A stretch of 64,000 bases of DNA from Flagellimonas ochracea. Lineage in GTDB: Bacteria; Bacteroidota; Bacteroidia; Flavobacteriales; Flavobacteriaceae. Of the stretch, positions 38,194 to 47,083 are shown piece by piece. Location of the stretch: NCBI RefSeq assembly GCF_009903685.1, contig NZ_JAAABI010000001.1, positions 806,001-870,000 on the forward strand, read 5' to 3'. Made by a program: the position numbers and the translations under genes. The notes under the pieces were generated by a model. It had not been told where the DNA came from. It saw only the letters and a program-made list of their open reading frames with translations, and made no database searches. Numbering within the stretch: position 1 is the first letter of the stretch; the number at the start of each line of letters is the position of its first letter.

Positions 38194-40143
38194 ATGATGA
38201 AGATGAGGATACGGTTATCAGTACTTGTTTTGTGCATTGGGTACATGCCCTTAGGATTATACGCTCAAAAAAGCAACATAAAAAAAGCAGATGAGGTCTT
38301 TGAAGCCTATGCCTACATAGATGCGAGAGACATCTACTTAAAAGTGGTCAAAAGCGGTTATGAGTCCGCCCAGATATACAAAAATTTAGGAGACACCTAC
38401 TATTTTAATGGGGAGTACAATGATGCGGCAAACTGGTACAAAAAATTGATTGAAAGGTATCCAAACGAATTGGAACCAGAATACTATTATCGTGCTGCCC
38501 AGAGCTATAAAAGTATTGGGGAATACCAAGAATCAAAAAAGTTGATGGGCAAGTTTTCCTCCTTGTCCTCAACATCATCAGTAGCCAATAACTTTATGCA
38601 GGATTATCCAGCACTGGATAGTCTTGTAAACAATACTTCAGATAAATATAAAGTAGTCAACATCACAGAAGATTTTTCAGGGTCCGATTTCGGACCATCT
38701 TTCCATAAAGACAAACTGGTCTATTCATCCTCGTCCAAGAATACCAAAGGCAGCAAAACGCATGAATGGACAGGATTAAAATACCTAGACCTTTTTGAAG
38801 CAGATTTGGATGAAGATTATAATTTAAAGGATCCATCTCCCATCAAAGGGGACATAAATACCCCGTATCATGAATCTACCGCTGCATTCACAAAAGATGG
38901 TAAAACGGTTTATTTCACTAGAAACAACTATCTGAATGGCAAAAAAGGAAGGAACAAAAAAAGGGAAATCACCCTTAAAATCTACAAAGCAGAGAAAAAT
39001 GACAAAGGCTCTTGGACCCATGTGAAAGAACTGCCTTTTAATCATGATGCTTTTTCCACGGCTCATCCGGCATTAAGTCCCGATGAAAAGCGCCTGTATT
39101 TTTCATCCGATAGAAATGGTAGTTTCGGCGAATCTGACCTATGGTATGTTGAAATAGGTGCTAATGGGTCTTATGGAAAACCAATTAATCTAGGTCCGGA
39201 AATCAATACGGAAGCTAGGGAAACATTTCCGTACATCAGTGAAACGAACAATCTATACTTTGCCAGTGACGGACACATCGGTCTGGGTGGCTTGGATATT
39301 TTCGCAATTTCCCTTACAGAAAATGGTAGTTATCAAAAAGTTACAAATCTTAAACAACCCATCAATTCTGGAGACGACGACTTCGGATTCATTTTTAATG
39401 AAGAGAAACAAATTGGTTTCCTTTCTTCCAATAGAAATGGGGAAAAGGGCAGTGCATCAGACGACATCTATAAAGTTCGCAAAGCCTGTGCTGTAGAAGT
39501 TTTGGAGGGAATAATTACAGACGCCGATACCCACCTTCCGATTCAGGGAGCCATGGTTTCATTTCTGGATGATGATAACAAAAGAGTTGCTTGGACCATT
39601 TCAGATGAAAATGGTGCTTATCGATTTGATGATTTATTGGATTGCAACAAGCAATATCGAATTCGTGGTGAGCACAAAGAGATGGAATATGACCCCACAG
39701 AGAAGACCCTGGTCATTTCTGGAGACAATACACGTGAAAACTTAGATCTGCAGTTAACCCCTTCAGGTTGTCCTGTCAATGATCTTGGGTGCAAGTTGGA
39801 CCTTCAACCTATTTATTTTGATTACGGAAAGTATACCATTAGACCTGATGCCGAAGTGGAACTCGCTAAAATCCTGGAAGCGTTAAAAGAATATCCAGAA
39901 CTTAAAATCCATATTGAATCCCATACCGATTCCAGATCCAGTGACAAATTTAACATGAGATTGTCACAGAAACGGGCATGGACTTCCAAGCAATGGCTCA
40001 TCAAAAGAGGTATTGATCCAAGTCGTCTCACGTCCAAAGGCTATGGGGAAACCCAATTGTTGAACAAATGCGCCAACGGGGTAAAATGCTCAGACGCTGA
40101 ACATCAATTGAACAGAAGGTCGATGTTCATTATAAAGCAATAA
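38194..40143 (+). CDS. OmpA-family protein with TPR, PD40 and carboxypeptidase-regulatory-like domains
   Basis: 649 aa with a signal peptide ending ...GLYAQ near residue 25. Domains in order: TPR-type helices (about 30-115), PD40 propeller (about 150-430, e.g. HPALSPDEKRLYFSSDRNG), carboxypeptidase-regulatory-like domain (about 440-510) and a C-terminal OmpA peptidoglycan-binding domain (about 535-649, IHIESHTDSRSSDKFNMRLS). This composition matches the OmpA proteins that sit in sprB/sprF-like clusters and PorE-like anchors linking the surface complex to peptidoglycan. It starts 3 bp after the PorP/SprF gene, so the three genes form an operon. Confidence 0.9.
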   Translation: MMKMRIRLSVLVLCIGYMPLGLYAQKSNIKKADEVFEAYAYIDARDIYLKVVKSGYESAQIYKNLGDTYYFNGEYNDAANWYKKLIERYPNELEPEYYYRAAQSYKSIGEYQESKKLMGKFSSLSSTSSVANNFMQDYPALDSLVNNTSDKYKVVNITEDFSGSDFGPSFHKDKLVYSSSSKNTKGSKTHEWTGLKYLDLFEADLDEDYNLKDPSPIKGDINTPYHESTAAFTKDGKTVYFTRNNYLNGKKGRNKKREITLKIYKAEKNDKGSWTHVKELPFNHDAFSTAHPALSPDEKRLYFSSDRNGSFGESDLWYVEIGANGSYGKPINLGPEINTEARETFPYISETNNLYFASDGHIGLGGLDIFAISLTENGSYQKVTNLKQPINSGDDDFGFIFNEEKQIGFLSSNRNGEKGSASDDIYKVRKACAVEVLEGIITDADTHLPIQGAMVSFLDDDNKRVAWTISDENGAYRFDDLLDCNKQYRIRGEHKEMEYDPTEKTLVISGDNTRENLDLQLTPSGCPVNDLGCKLDLQPIYFDYGKYTIRPDAEVELAKILEALKEYPELKIHIESHTDSRSSDKFNMRLSQKRAWTSKQWLIKRGIDPSRLTSKGYGETQLLNKCANGVKCSDAEHQLNRRSMFIIKQ

Positions 40144-40181
40144 AAATTATTACTAACTGATTAACAGGTATTTACAATTTT

Positions 40182-40197
40182 TGGCACGCTGATTGCT
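40182..40197 (+). promoter_or_regulatory. Sigma-54 (RpoN) promoter
   Basis: TGGCACGCTGATTGCT matches the sigma-54 consensus TGGCAC-N5-TTGCW at every conserved position, with the -24 GG and -12 GC in correct spacing. It lies 52 bp upstream of the ATG at 40249, predicting a start near 40208. No Bacteroidota -7 element competes. An enhancer-binding regulator would be required; none is in the window. Confidence 0.8.
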
Positions 40198-40248
40198 ACT
40201 AACTAGGTGGATGTAAATAGTTGCATCTTGAACTTAAAACCTTGGAAT

Positions 40249-41502
40249 ATGAAAAAGTTAGTACTCTTAATCGCAGCGTTCGCTTTTGGTACTCTGGGCA
40301 GCCAAGCAGGCAAATTGGACAATTCATTTGTGGCTACCACATTTAATTACGGAAACTCATTCATTTTTGTTGAGAATGGGGTGACTTTTTCAGTATATCC
40401 CGATGGTGAGTTCGATTTCTTTATGGACAATCGCATTAATGTAGGTGTAGGAGCCCGTATCGGAAATGTAGGCGTAACCTTCAATTCAGGATACAATTAC
40501 AACCCTTTTGTACAGTATGATGATTTTGGAGCAGTGGTCCAAGTAGAAAACATTCCAATCTTTTATGATTACTATGGAAGAGTAAATCAAATTGGTGGAG
40601 TCAACATCTGGTATCGCAATGGATTTGTTCGACGTATAGGTGGTCTAAATATCTTCTATAGAGGTGGTGTTTTCAGTCACTATACAGGATTCATCAACAT
40701 ATATAACAGACATTATGTGTACAGACCATTCCACAGATGGTTCGCAAGACCTGCAGTTGGATTCTGTAATGTATACACAAGACCCTATAGAAGGTTCTAT
40801 AGCCCAGTTCGATATACATATTATAGACCCTACAGAAATAATTTCCGTAGGTCCTATGCCCAAATCGGTAGGGTTCACAGAAATGACCACAGGTATAGAA
40901 GAGCCGATATCTATAGAAATGATAGAAGAGTTGCAGTACGTGACAATAGAGCGGTGAGACGCGGTGATGTTGGTAGAAGTGGTCATAATATGAGCAGAAG
41001 GAATACCGATTATAGAAAGGGAAATACTGTAGCTAGGTCAAACAACAATGTGAGAAGATCGGCTACTGTAGACAGAAACGTAAAACGAAGTGATTACAGA
41101 AAAGGAAGTTCCGTTGCACGATCAAACAACAGTGCTAGAAGAACGTCCACTGTAAATAGAAATGTTCAACGAAACGATTATAAAAAAGGAAATGCTGTAT
41201 CACAACGAAGCAGTAGGACCGTTGAAAACAAAAGGATTACAAAATCCCCGAACCGGAGAACGGTGGACAGCAGACAGGTCACCAAGACTCCAAATCGTAC
41301 AACGGTTACGCGAACCACAAAAAGCACCTATAAAAAGCCACAGGCACGTAGGAGCAACGAAAGATCAGTGGTAAGTAGAGGAAATACCCAAAAAAGGTCT
41401 GTTTCTAAAAAAACAACGGTTAAAAGAAACACTGGGAACACCTCAAGATACAGTAGAAGTAAGAATACTGGAGTAAGTAGTAGAAGCTCCAGGAGACAAT
41501 AA
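40249..41502 (+). CDS. Exported arginine-rich basic protein of unknown function
   Basis: 417 aa. Signal peptide MKKLVLLIAAFAFGTLGSQAG, then an ordered domain (about 25-180) rich in Y/F/N/G with alternating VGVGARIGNVGVTFNSGY and repeated NIFYRGG-type segments. After that come a strongly basic Arg/Tyr section (about 185-260) and a low-complexity C-terminal half of Arg/Ser/Asn/Thr/Lys repeats (YRKGN-, ARSNN-, NRNV-type). Databases often call such proteins sperm nuclear basic protein-like because of composition only. The basic tail suggests binding to acidic polymers outside the cell, but that is inference. It is preceded by a sigma-54 promoter and followed by a strong terminator, so transcription is separate from the OmpA gene. 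Confidence 0.8.
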   Translation: MKKLVLLIAAFAFGTLGSQAGKLDNSFVATTFNYGNSFIFVENGVTFSVYPDGEFDFFMDNRINVGVGARIGNVGVTFNSGYNYNPFVQYDDFGAVVQVENIPIFYDYYGRVNQIGGVNIWYRNGFVRRIGGLNIFYRGGVFSHYTGFINIYNRHYVYRPFHRWFARPAVGFCNVYTRPYRRFYSPVRYTYYRPYRNNFRRSYAQIGRVHRNDHRYRRADIYRNDRRVAVRDNRAVRRGDVGRSGHNMSRRNTDYRKGNTVARSNNNVRRSATVDRNVKRSDYRKGSSVARSNNSARRTSTVNRNVQRNDYKKGNAVSQRSSRTVENKRITKSPNRRTVDSRQVTKTPNRTTVTRTTKSTYKKPQARRSNERSVVSRGNTQKRSVSKKTTVKRNTGNTSRYSRSKNTGVSSRSSRRQ

Positions 41503-41531
41503 AGATTGTTTTTAGGTTGGTTAGTTGTTTA

Positions 41532-41565
41532 CCCCGTAGTTGGATGCGTCCGCTACGGGGTTTTT
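41532..41565 (+). terminator. Terminator after the basic-protein gene
   Basis: CCCCGTAG (41532-41539) and CTACGGGG (41553-41560) form an 8-bp GC-rich stem followed by TTTTTC. The right arm overlaps the stop codon of the convergent flippase gene. Confidence 0.85.
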
Positions 41566-43013
41566 CTTTTCAGCCATTTGGATAAAAATCCGGATACATC
41601 TTCCGAAAGATTGAACCGATACAGAATACCCAAATACATCAATGTGATCAAAGCCGATTTTAGAATAATGTTCAGTATAGGGTGAAACGAGAAATCCACC
41701 AACCAAAACAAAACGCCCAACAACAATAATGCGGCAAAAACCCTAAATGTTGCTCTAGTAAAAGGAAGAAATCCAAACTTACTTCGAACAAAGAACAGCT
41801 TCGCCAAATTAAAGAGCACTATGGAAATAAAACTTGCCAGTGCAGCACCCTCCAATCCCAATTTAGGGATCAACACAATGTTGAGTACAATGGTCAAAAC
41901 GGCCAAGCCCATTCCGAAAACCAGAATGGTCTTGTAGTATTTTGAATTGTACAAAATAGAATTATTGTTCCCCAGAAGTGAGTCAAAAACCTTGGCCAAC
42001 CCAATCAAAAAAACAATGGTAAAACCACCTCTATAGGTTTCTGGCAACAGCAGATACAATTCTTTCAAATTCAATATGATCAACAGAAAAATAAGCCCAG
42101 CGGCAATAAACAAGGTCAGGGATGTCTTTTTATACAAGCTACCCAAACCATCAGTGTCGCCCGAGTTCAAAAGTTCGGCGGTCAAGGGGTATGTAATTTG
42201 GTGCATGGCCCTAGAGGGTACAATGATCACCGTGGCAATATAAACGGCTACCCCGTAATACGCCACATTTTCAATTTTGATGAACTGATTCAGCATTACC
42301 TTATCAATTTCCAACAAAATAAGGGCAGCCGAACCTCCTAAAATCAGTAACAGGGAATACCACAATACATCCTTTGTGTTTGATGGCAATTTAAAACTGA
42401 AACGGGGCCGGTGAATACTAAAAGCATACACTTTGATAATGAAGGTTCGCAGCAGATATAGGGCGACCAAACAAACAAAAAAAGTATCCAACAAAATAAT
42501 CTCAAAATAAAGAGCAATAAGTAGCAAGGATACGCCTATCCGACCGAACACTTCCTTCATGAAATTTCCAAAAACAGATTTCAAATGGACCTTGCACCAA
42601 GCATAAAATACCTCAAAATAGGCCATGGCGATTCCAACCAAAACCACATACCAGAGATATTCACGTACCATCGGATTTACTTTGGAGATGGTATTTCCCA
42701 AAGATTCATTGAAAAGAAAAACAAAAAATATCACTGGAAGAATGCCCAGCAAGGGCACTAGCAGCATCAAACTTAGAAATTGGTCTTTTTCCGAATCCTT
42801 GTATTGGCTGTAAAACCGAACCATGGCGTTTTGTGCGCCAAAAGCCAACAAAGGCATCAATATGGCCCCTGAAGCCAAAATGAAAGTGACCAATCCGTAA
42901 TATGCATCCGGCAAAATATTGGTATATAAAAACAAGGTATTTACGGCTCCAAAAATAAAGCCTACGTAGGTGACAATTATGTTATTAACTGATTGTTTTA
43001 AGACAATTCCCAT
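41553..43013 (-). CDS. Oligosaccharide flippase-like membrane protein (Wzx/MATE type)
   Basis: 486 aa with about 12-14 hydrophobic helices, starting MGIVLKQSVNNIIVTYVGFIFG, typical of the polysaccharide-biosynthesis flippase (PF01943/PF13440) superfamily. It is expected to move lipid-linked sugars across the inner membrane. It is the last gene of a minus-strand run with a GT4 glycosyltransferase (16-nt overlap) and a YfhO-family protein, pointing to surface-polysaccharide or glycolipid synthesis. The substrate cannot be inferred. Confidence 0.85.
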   Translation of the reverse strand: MGIVLKQSVNNIIVTYVGFIFGAVNTLFLYTNILPDAYYGLVTFILASGAILMPLLAFGAQNAMVRFYSQYKDSEKDQFLSLMLLVPLLGILPVIFFVFLFNESLGNTISKVNPMVREYLWYVVLVGIAMAYFEVFYAWCKVHLKSVFGNFMKEVFGRIGVSLLLIALYFEIILLDTFFVCLVALYLLRTFIIKVYAFSIHRPRFSFKLPSNTKDVLWYSLLLILGGSAALILLEIDKVMLNQFIKIENVAYYGVAVYIATVIIVPSRAMHQITYPLTAELLNSGDTDGLGSLYKKTSLTLFIAAGLIFLLIILNLKELYLLLPETYRGGFTIVFLIGLAKVFDSLLGNNNSILYNSKYYKTILVFGMGLAVLTIVLNIVLIPKLGLEGAALASFISIVLFNLAKLFFVRSKFGFLPFTRATFRVFAALLLLGVLFWLVDFSFHPILNIILKSALITLMYLGILYRFNLSEDVSGFLSKWLKRKTP

Positions 43014-44281
43014 CGTATAAAATTGGTCAAGGCCTCCGTAAGTTTTTTTCTGTGGTATTTGTCCACATGCTTGGAATTAGCCTGCAATTTCCCTTCTTCA
43101 TAGTCGGCAAACCAATCCAAAAGTACAGTTTTTATGGTGTCTTTATCGCCTTGGGCACAAACTGTTCCGGATTGGGTTTCCTCAATGATTGTTCCGGCGG
43201 CCCAATCTTTTGGACCAATGGCCAAAATGGGGCGTTTGGCGTTCAAGTATTCAAAAAGTTTCCCTGGAATGATGCCTTGGGTTTCTTCAGAATCAATCTC
43301 CAACAAAAGCAGTACCTGCGATTTTTGTTGTACTTCAACCACCTTATCATGCGATAAATAGCCCATGAGTTCCAAATACGGTGTCAACTTAAAATCCTCC
43401 AGAGACGAAAGTGTCTCCCCTCCTACTACCCCTGCCAGTTTAATTTTTAATGCACTGCCAAAACCATCGTTCTCCTGAATCAACTCGCTTAAGGCTTCCC
43501 ACAGCGAAATTGGATTGCGTCCTGTCAGTAAAGATCCTAAATGAGAGATGGAGAAAGTGCCATCCAGGTGAACGGGAAACAACTCTTCATCAAACCCGTT
43601 GGTAATCACTTCCATGGGCTTGTCAGTAATGTTCTCAAATTCCTTCTTGGTAGTTGGACTAGTGACCACAATTTTATCCGCAGTGGTGAGCACTTCCCTT
43701 TCCAAACGCTCGTGTTTTTTTTGGGAAGCACGGGTCAATCTAAGCTTTTTTTGATACCCAATTGAAGTCCAAGGATCTCGAAAATCAGCTATCCATTGTA
43801 GTTTAAACCTTTTTTTTAAACCTAAACCTATAAGGTGAAGACTATGCGGAGGTCCTGTGGTTATAATAATCTCAATTTTTTCCTTTTCAATTAATGAAGA
43901 AAGAAAACGTATGGAAGGCTTTACCCAAAATTTTCGTGCATCGGGAATGAAAAGATTGCCCCTGACCCACAACAGTAATTTCTCCAACAAGGATGGGTTC
44001 TTTTCCGAAATCATACCAGCACTTATTCTTTTGGTCTTGCTTTTGGACAATAAAGACGCCCAACGATAAGGTTCTTGAATCGGTTGACTGATAACCCGCA
44101 CTCCTTCTGGAATATCCGCTACAAGCTGTTCATCAATTATGGGATAATCAGGATTTTGGGGAACATAAACAAGGGGTTCCACGCCAAAATCAGGTAGATA
44201 TTTTACAAATTTCAGCCATCGTTGTACTCCTGGTCCTCCTGCGGGAGGCCAATAATATGTTATGACCAAAATTTTCTGCAT
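42998..44281 (-). CDS. Glycosyltransferase family 4 protein
   Basis: 427 aa GT-B-fold enzyme. The N-terminus KILVITYYWPPAGGPGVQRWLKFVKYL is the typical GT4 start in polysaccharide clusters. The C-terminal donor-binding half holds VLLLLEIDSEETQGIIPGKLFEYLNAKRPILAIG, where the conserved E-x7-E region is recognisable as the segment around PGKLFEYL. It overlaps the YfhO-type gene by 1 nt upstream and the flippase by 16 nt downstream, so translation is coupled. Donor sugar unknown. Confidence 0.9.
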   Translation of the reverse strand: MQKILVITYYWPPAGGPGVQRWLKFVKYLPDFGVEPLVYVPQNPDYPIIDEQLVADIPEGVRVISQPIQEPYRWASLLSKSKTKRISAGMISEKNPSLLEKLLLWVRGNLFIPDARKFWVKPSIRFLSSLIEKEKIEIIITTGPPHSLHLIGLGLKKRFKLQWIADFRDPWTSIGYQKKLRLTRASQKKHERLEREVLTTADKIVVTSPTTKKEFENITDKPMEVITNGFDEELFPVHLDGTFSISHLGSLLTGRNPISLWEALSELIQENDGFGSALKIKLAGVVGGETLSSLEDFKLTPYLELMGYLSHDKVVEVQQKSQVLLLLEIDSEETQGIIPGKLFEYLNAKRPILAIGPKDWAAGTIIEETQSGTVCAQGDKDTIKTVLLDWFADYEEGKLQANSKHVDKYHRKKLTEALTNFIRWELS

Positions 44282-46734
44282 TATCCTTTTTTGGATTTTT
44301 TAGGTCGAAGCGAATACCCCACTCCCCCGATAATGACCAACCCCAGCACAATACACCCTGCCAATGCAATTTGACTTCCCGTTTGCACCACTTCAGGTTC
44401 AAATTTGAACTCGATGTCATGTTCTCCGGCCGGTATTTTAATACCCCTGAGGACATAGTTTACTTTGTAAAATGATTGGGGCTGCCCATCAACAAAAGCA
44501 TTCCATCCTTTTGGATAGTGTATTTCGGAGAAAACCGCGAAGCCGTCGTTCGCGTTTTTGGACTTGTATTTTAAATAGTTGGGGCGATAATCCATCAAGT
44601 CAATTTTGGCCAGAGAATCCACTTCATAGCTGAGTTTGGTAACCTGGGGATATTTTTTGGTATTGATGATGGCTTCGGTCTTGGATTCAAAATCCTGAAG
44701 CTTCAAAATTTCATCATTGGCTGAGTCCGCAGGTTCCAAACGTTCCAAGAACCAGGCATTGCCATTGGCCTCCTCGTTAAGTGCGGGAAAACGCTGTCCC
44801 TCCTCATCTTGCTGAATCACATATTTTACGTTCAACATGTTCAGCACCTGCAGGTTATTTTGATATAGATGATAGTCGAACAATTCCTGAAGTGCCCGAG
44901 GTTTGGCTGCATGATAACCTCCAACCGACTTGTGGAAATAGGACGTTCGGGCTCCATTCAGTCCCTCCTGAGGGTCAAAAACCCGAAATACACCAGGATC
45001 CTGCTGTATCATTTGGTCTATTTGACCAGCTCGGAACGGCGTGTTCATAATACGCTGTCTCACAAAATCATCTTCGTTGACATAACGACGGTCCACCCCG
45101 ACCAAATCAAACAAAATCAGCACGCCCAAAACGATGACGAACAAATTTTTTCCAATTTTCTTTTTGATGAAAAACCAAAGTGCCACTGCTGCCAGGGTTA
45201 CATAAATTAAGGAGCGGAAGGTATCGTTTATGTAAACCGCTTCTCGGTCCCGCTGTATCATGGTCATCAATTCATCGCCAAAATATCTACTATAGGTTTC
45301 ATCACGTAAACCCTCGAAATCAAAAAAGCCTTTGAGCAAAAGAATGGCCACGCCAAGTCCTGCGGTGATGAAAAAACTCCACTTGAGTGCATGTAATTTG
45401 GCCTTAGTCTCCACAGAAGACTTAAAAAGTCTGCGGATTCCAAGGATACCCAAAACGGGCAAACACAGCTCCAACACCACTTGAATAGAAGATACGGCCC
45501 TGAATTTATTATAGAGTGGAAAATAATCAATCATGAAATTGGTCAAGGCAGGAAAGTTTTTTCCCCAGGACAACAAAAGGGACAGTATGGCACCAGTGAG
45601 CAACCACCATTTTTTCTTTCCTTTTACCAAAAAAAGTCCCAGAACAAACAAAAAGAAAACGATAGCCCCTACATATGCCGGTGCGGCCACAATAGGTTGA
45701 TTGCCCCAATATAAGGGCAATCCGGTTGACAGTTCCAAAGCTTTGTTTGGTGGCAATCCTTGGTCCGTAAGATATTCATAGGCTTTGGAGTCCTTGCCCA
45801 AATCCTCACTGCCAGAGCCTCCGAACAATCTGGGTGCAAAAAGGTTGAGCGATTCCGCAATGCCATAACTATACTGCGTGATGTATTCTTTATCCAATCC
45901 CGTGGAAGGCGGTTTTGGGGTGCCATCCGGGTTTACGGTCAACTCCGACTTACCACGTGTACTCCAATCGGCATACTGCTTCGTGGCCAATAATCCTGTG
46001 GCATTGGTGGCAATGGACAGTACCACGGCCAAAATCAAAATCCCTACAGAAAGAAAAAAGTGTTTGAGCTTTTTATCCTTGATGGCATAAATTAACTGTA
46101 CCAGACCTAGAATCAACACCAGCAGCATAAAGTAATAGGTCATCTGGTAATGATTGGCATTGATTTCCAGTGCCATGGCCAAAGCGGTCAAAATAAATCC
46201 CAAGAGGTACTTTTTGCGGAAAACAAGCACAATTCCCGCCAAAACCATGGGTATGTAGCCCAAAGCATGGGCCTTGGCATTATGACCAACGCCCAATATA
46301 ATAATCAAATAAGTAGAAAACCCAAAGGCCAATGCACCCAAAACGGCCAGTCTAAAATCGGCCTTTAAGCTCAACATCAAAATGTAAAAGCCCAACAGAT
46401 ATAGGAACAGATAGTCGGCAGGTCGAGGTAAAAACCGAATTAGGCGGTCCAGTTTTTTGATGTAATCGTGCGGATAATTGGCTCCCAATTGATAGGTGGG
46501 CATGCCGCCAAAGGCACTATTTGTCCAATAGGACTCCTCCCCTGTCAATTCCTTGAAGTCGTTCCTCTCCTTGGCCATGCCCTTATATTGGGCAATATCG
46601 GATTGATAAATAGCCTTCCCCTGCAACACTGGATAAAAGTAAACAAGTGAGGCCAGGATAAATAAGCCAATTACACAACCGTGGGTAATAAGGGCTTTGG
46701 GAGAAAAATTCATGGATAGCTTTTGAATGGACAA
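44281..46734 (-). CDS. YfhO-family integral membrane protein
   Basis: 817 aa with many transmembrane helices in the first two-thirds and near the C-terminus, and a large extracytoplasmic loop (about 560-760) containing FDPQEGLNGARTSYFHKSVGGYHAAKPRALQE. This matches the YfhO family (PF09586), membrane enzymes related to GT-C-type glycosyltransferases and implicated in glycosylating cell-envelope polymers in Gram-positives. The C-terminus SLRPKKSKKG is basic. It is first of the three-gene polysaccharide run, starting 3 bp after the DUF4834 gene. Confidence 0.88.
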   Translation of the reverse strand: MSIQKLSMNFSPKALITHGCVIGLFILASLVYFYPVLQGKAIYQSDIAQYKGMAKERNDFKELTGEESYWTNSAFGGMPTYQLGANYPHDYIKKLDRLIRFLPRPADYLFLYLLGFYILMLSLKADFRLAVLGALAFGFSTYLIIILGVGHNAKAHALGYIPMVLAGIVLVFRKKYLLGFILTALAMALEINANHYQMTYYFMLLVLILGLVQLIYAIKDKKLKHFFLSVGILILAVVLSIATNATGLLATKQYADWSTRGKSELTVNPDGTPKPPSTGLDKEYITQYSYGIAESLNLFAPRLFGGSGSEDLGKDSKAYEYLTDQGLPPNKALELSTGLPLYWGNQPIVAAPAYVGAIVFFLFVLGLFLVKGKKKWWLLTGAILSLLLSWGKNFPALTNFMIDYFPLYNKFRAVSSIQVVLELCLPVLGILGIRRLFKSSVETKAKLHALKWSFFITAGLGVAILLLKGFFDFEGLRDETYSRYFGDELMTMIQRDREAVYINDTFRSLIYVTLAAVALWFFIKKKIGKNLFVIVLGVLILFDLVGVDRRYVNEDDFVRQRIMNTPFRAGQIDQMIQQDPGVFRVFDPQEGLNGARTSYFHKSVGGYHAAKPRALQELFDYHLYQNNLQVLNMLNVKYVIQQDEEGQRFPALNEEANGNAWFLERLEPADSANDEILKLQDFESKTEAIINTKKYPQVTKLSYEVDSLAKIDLMDYRPNYLKYKSKNANDGFAVFSEIHYPKGWNAFVDGQPQSFYKVNYVLRGIKIPAGEHDIEFKFEPEVVQTGSQIALAGCIVLGLVIIGGVGYSLRPKKSKKG

Positions 46735-46737
46735 ATA

Positions 46738-46998
46738 TTAGTCAATTTCTTCAAAATCTATATATTCTCCAACTTTTTTTGTGGGTTTGCTTCTACCGGA
46801 AGGTTTTGTGTACACAGTGGTATTCCCTTCTCCACTGTCCTTGCTTTCATAATCCTCATAACCGCCAAACTGTTGTCCAAAACGTTCCTGTGTCTTTTTC
46901 ATGGCATATTTGAACAGTTTGGGCGCCAACCACTTCAACAGTAATTTAAGCGCGAAGTATACTAATATGAGGAGTAATATCGTTTGTAATACAGCCAT
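46738..46998 (-). CDS. DUF4834 family small membrane protein
   Basis: 86 aa: an N-terminal hydrophobic helix (about 4-25, QTILLLILVYFALKLLLKWLAP) followed by a charged tail with RFGQQFGGYEDYESKDSGEG and the end KKVGEYIDFEEID. This matches the flavobacterial DUF4834 family, as I recall it. It is located 3 bp before the YfhO-type gene, so it heads the operon; function unknown. A -7 element lies 20 bp upstream. Confidence 0.75.
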   Translation of the reverse strand: MAVLQTILLLILVYFALKLLLKWLAPKLFKYAMKKTQERFGQQFGGYEDYESKDSGEGNTTVYTKPSGRSKPTKKVGEYIDFEEID

Positions 46999-47017
46999 AT
47001 AACCTTAGCTATTGCGT

Positions 47018-47025
47018 CAAAATTA
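47018..47025 (-). promoter_or_regulatory. -7 element for the DUF4834-YfhO-GT4-flippase operon
   Basis: The minus strand reads TAATTTTG, an exact TAnnTTTG match 20 bp before the DUF4834 ATG. No clear -33. Confidence 0.45.
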
Positions 47026-47083
47026 CATTGTTAGTCTTTTATAAACCTGAAACGTATCATAAAATAGTATTAAAATCAGTTAT

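Noticed and set aside
40249..41502. Eukaryote-like sperm nuclear basic protein as product of the basic-protein gene
   Set aside because: The likeness is compositional (Arg/Ser/Tyr repeats); the protein has a bacterial signal peptide and no histone-like domain.
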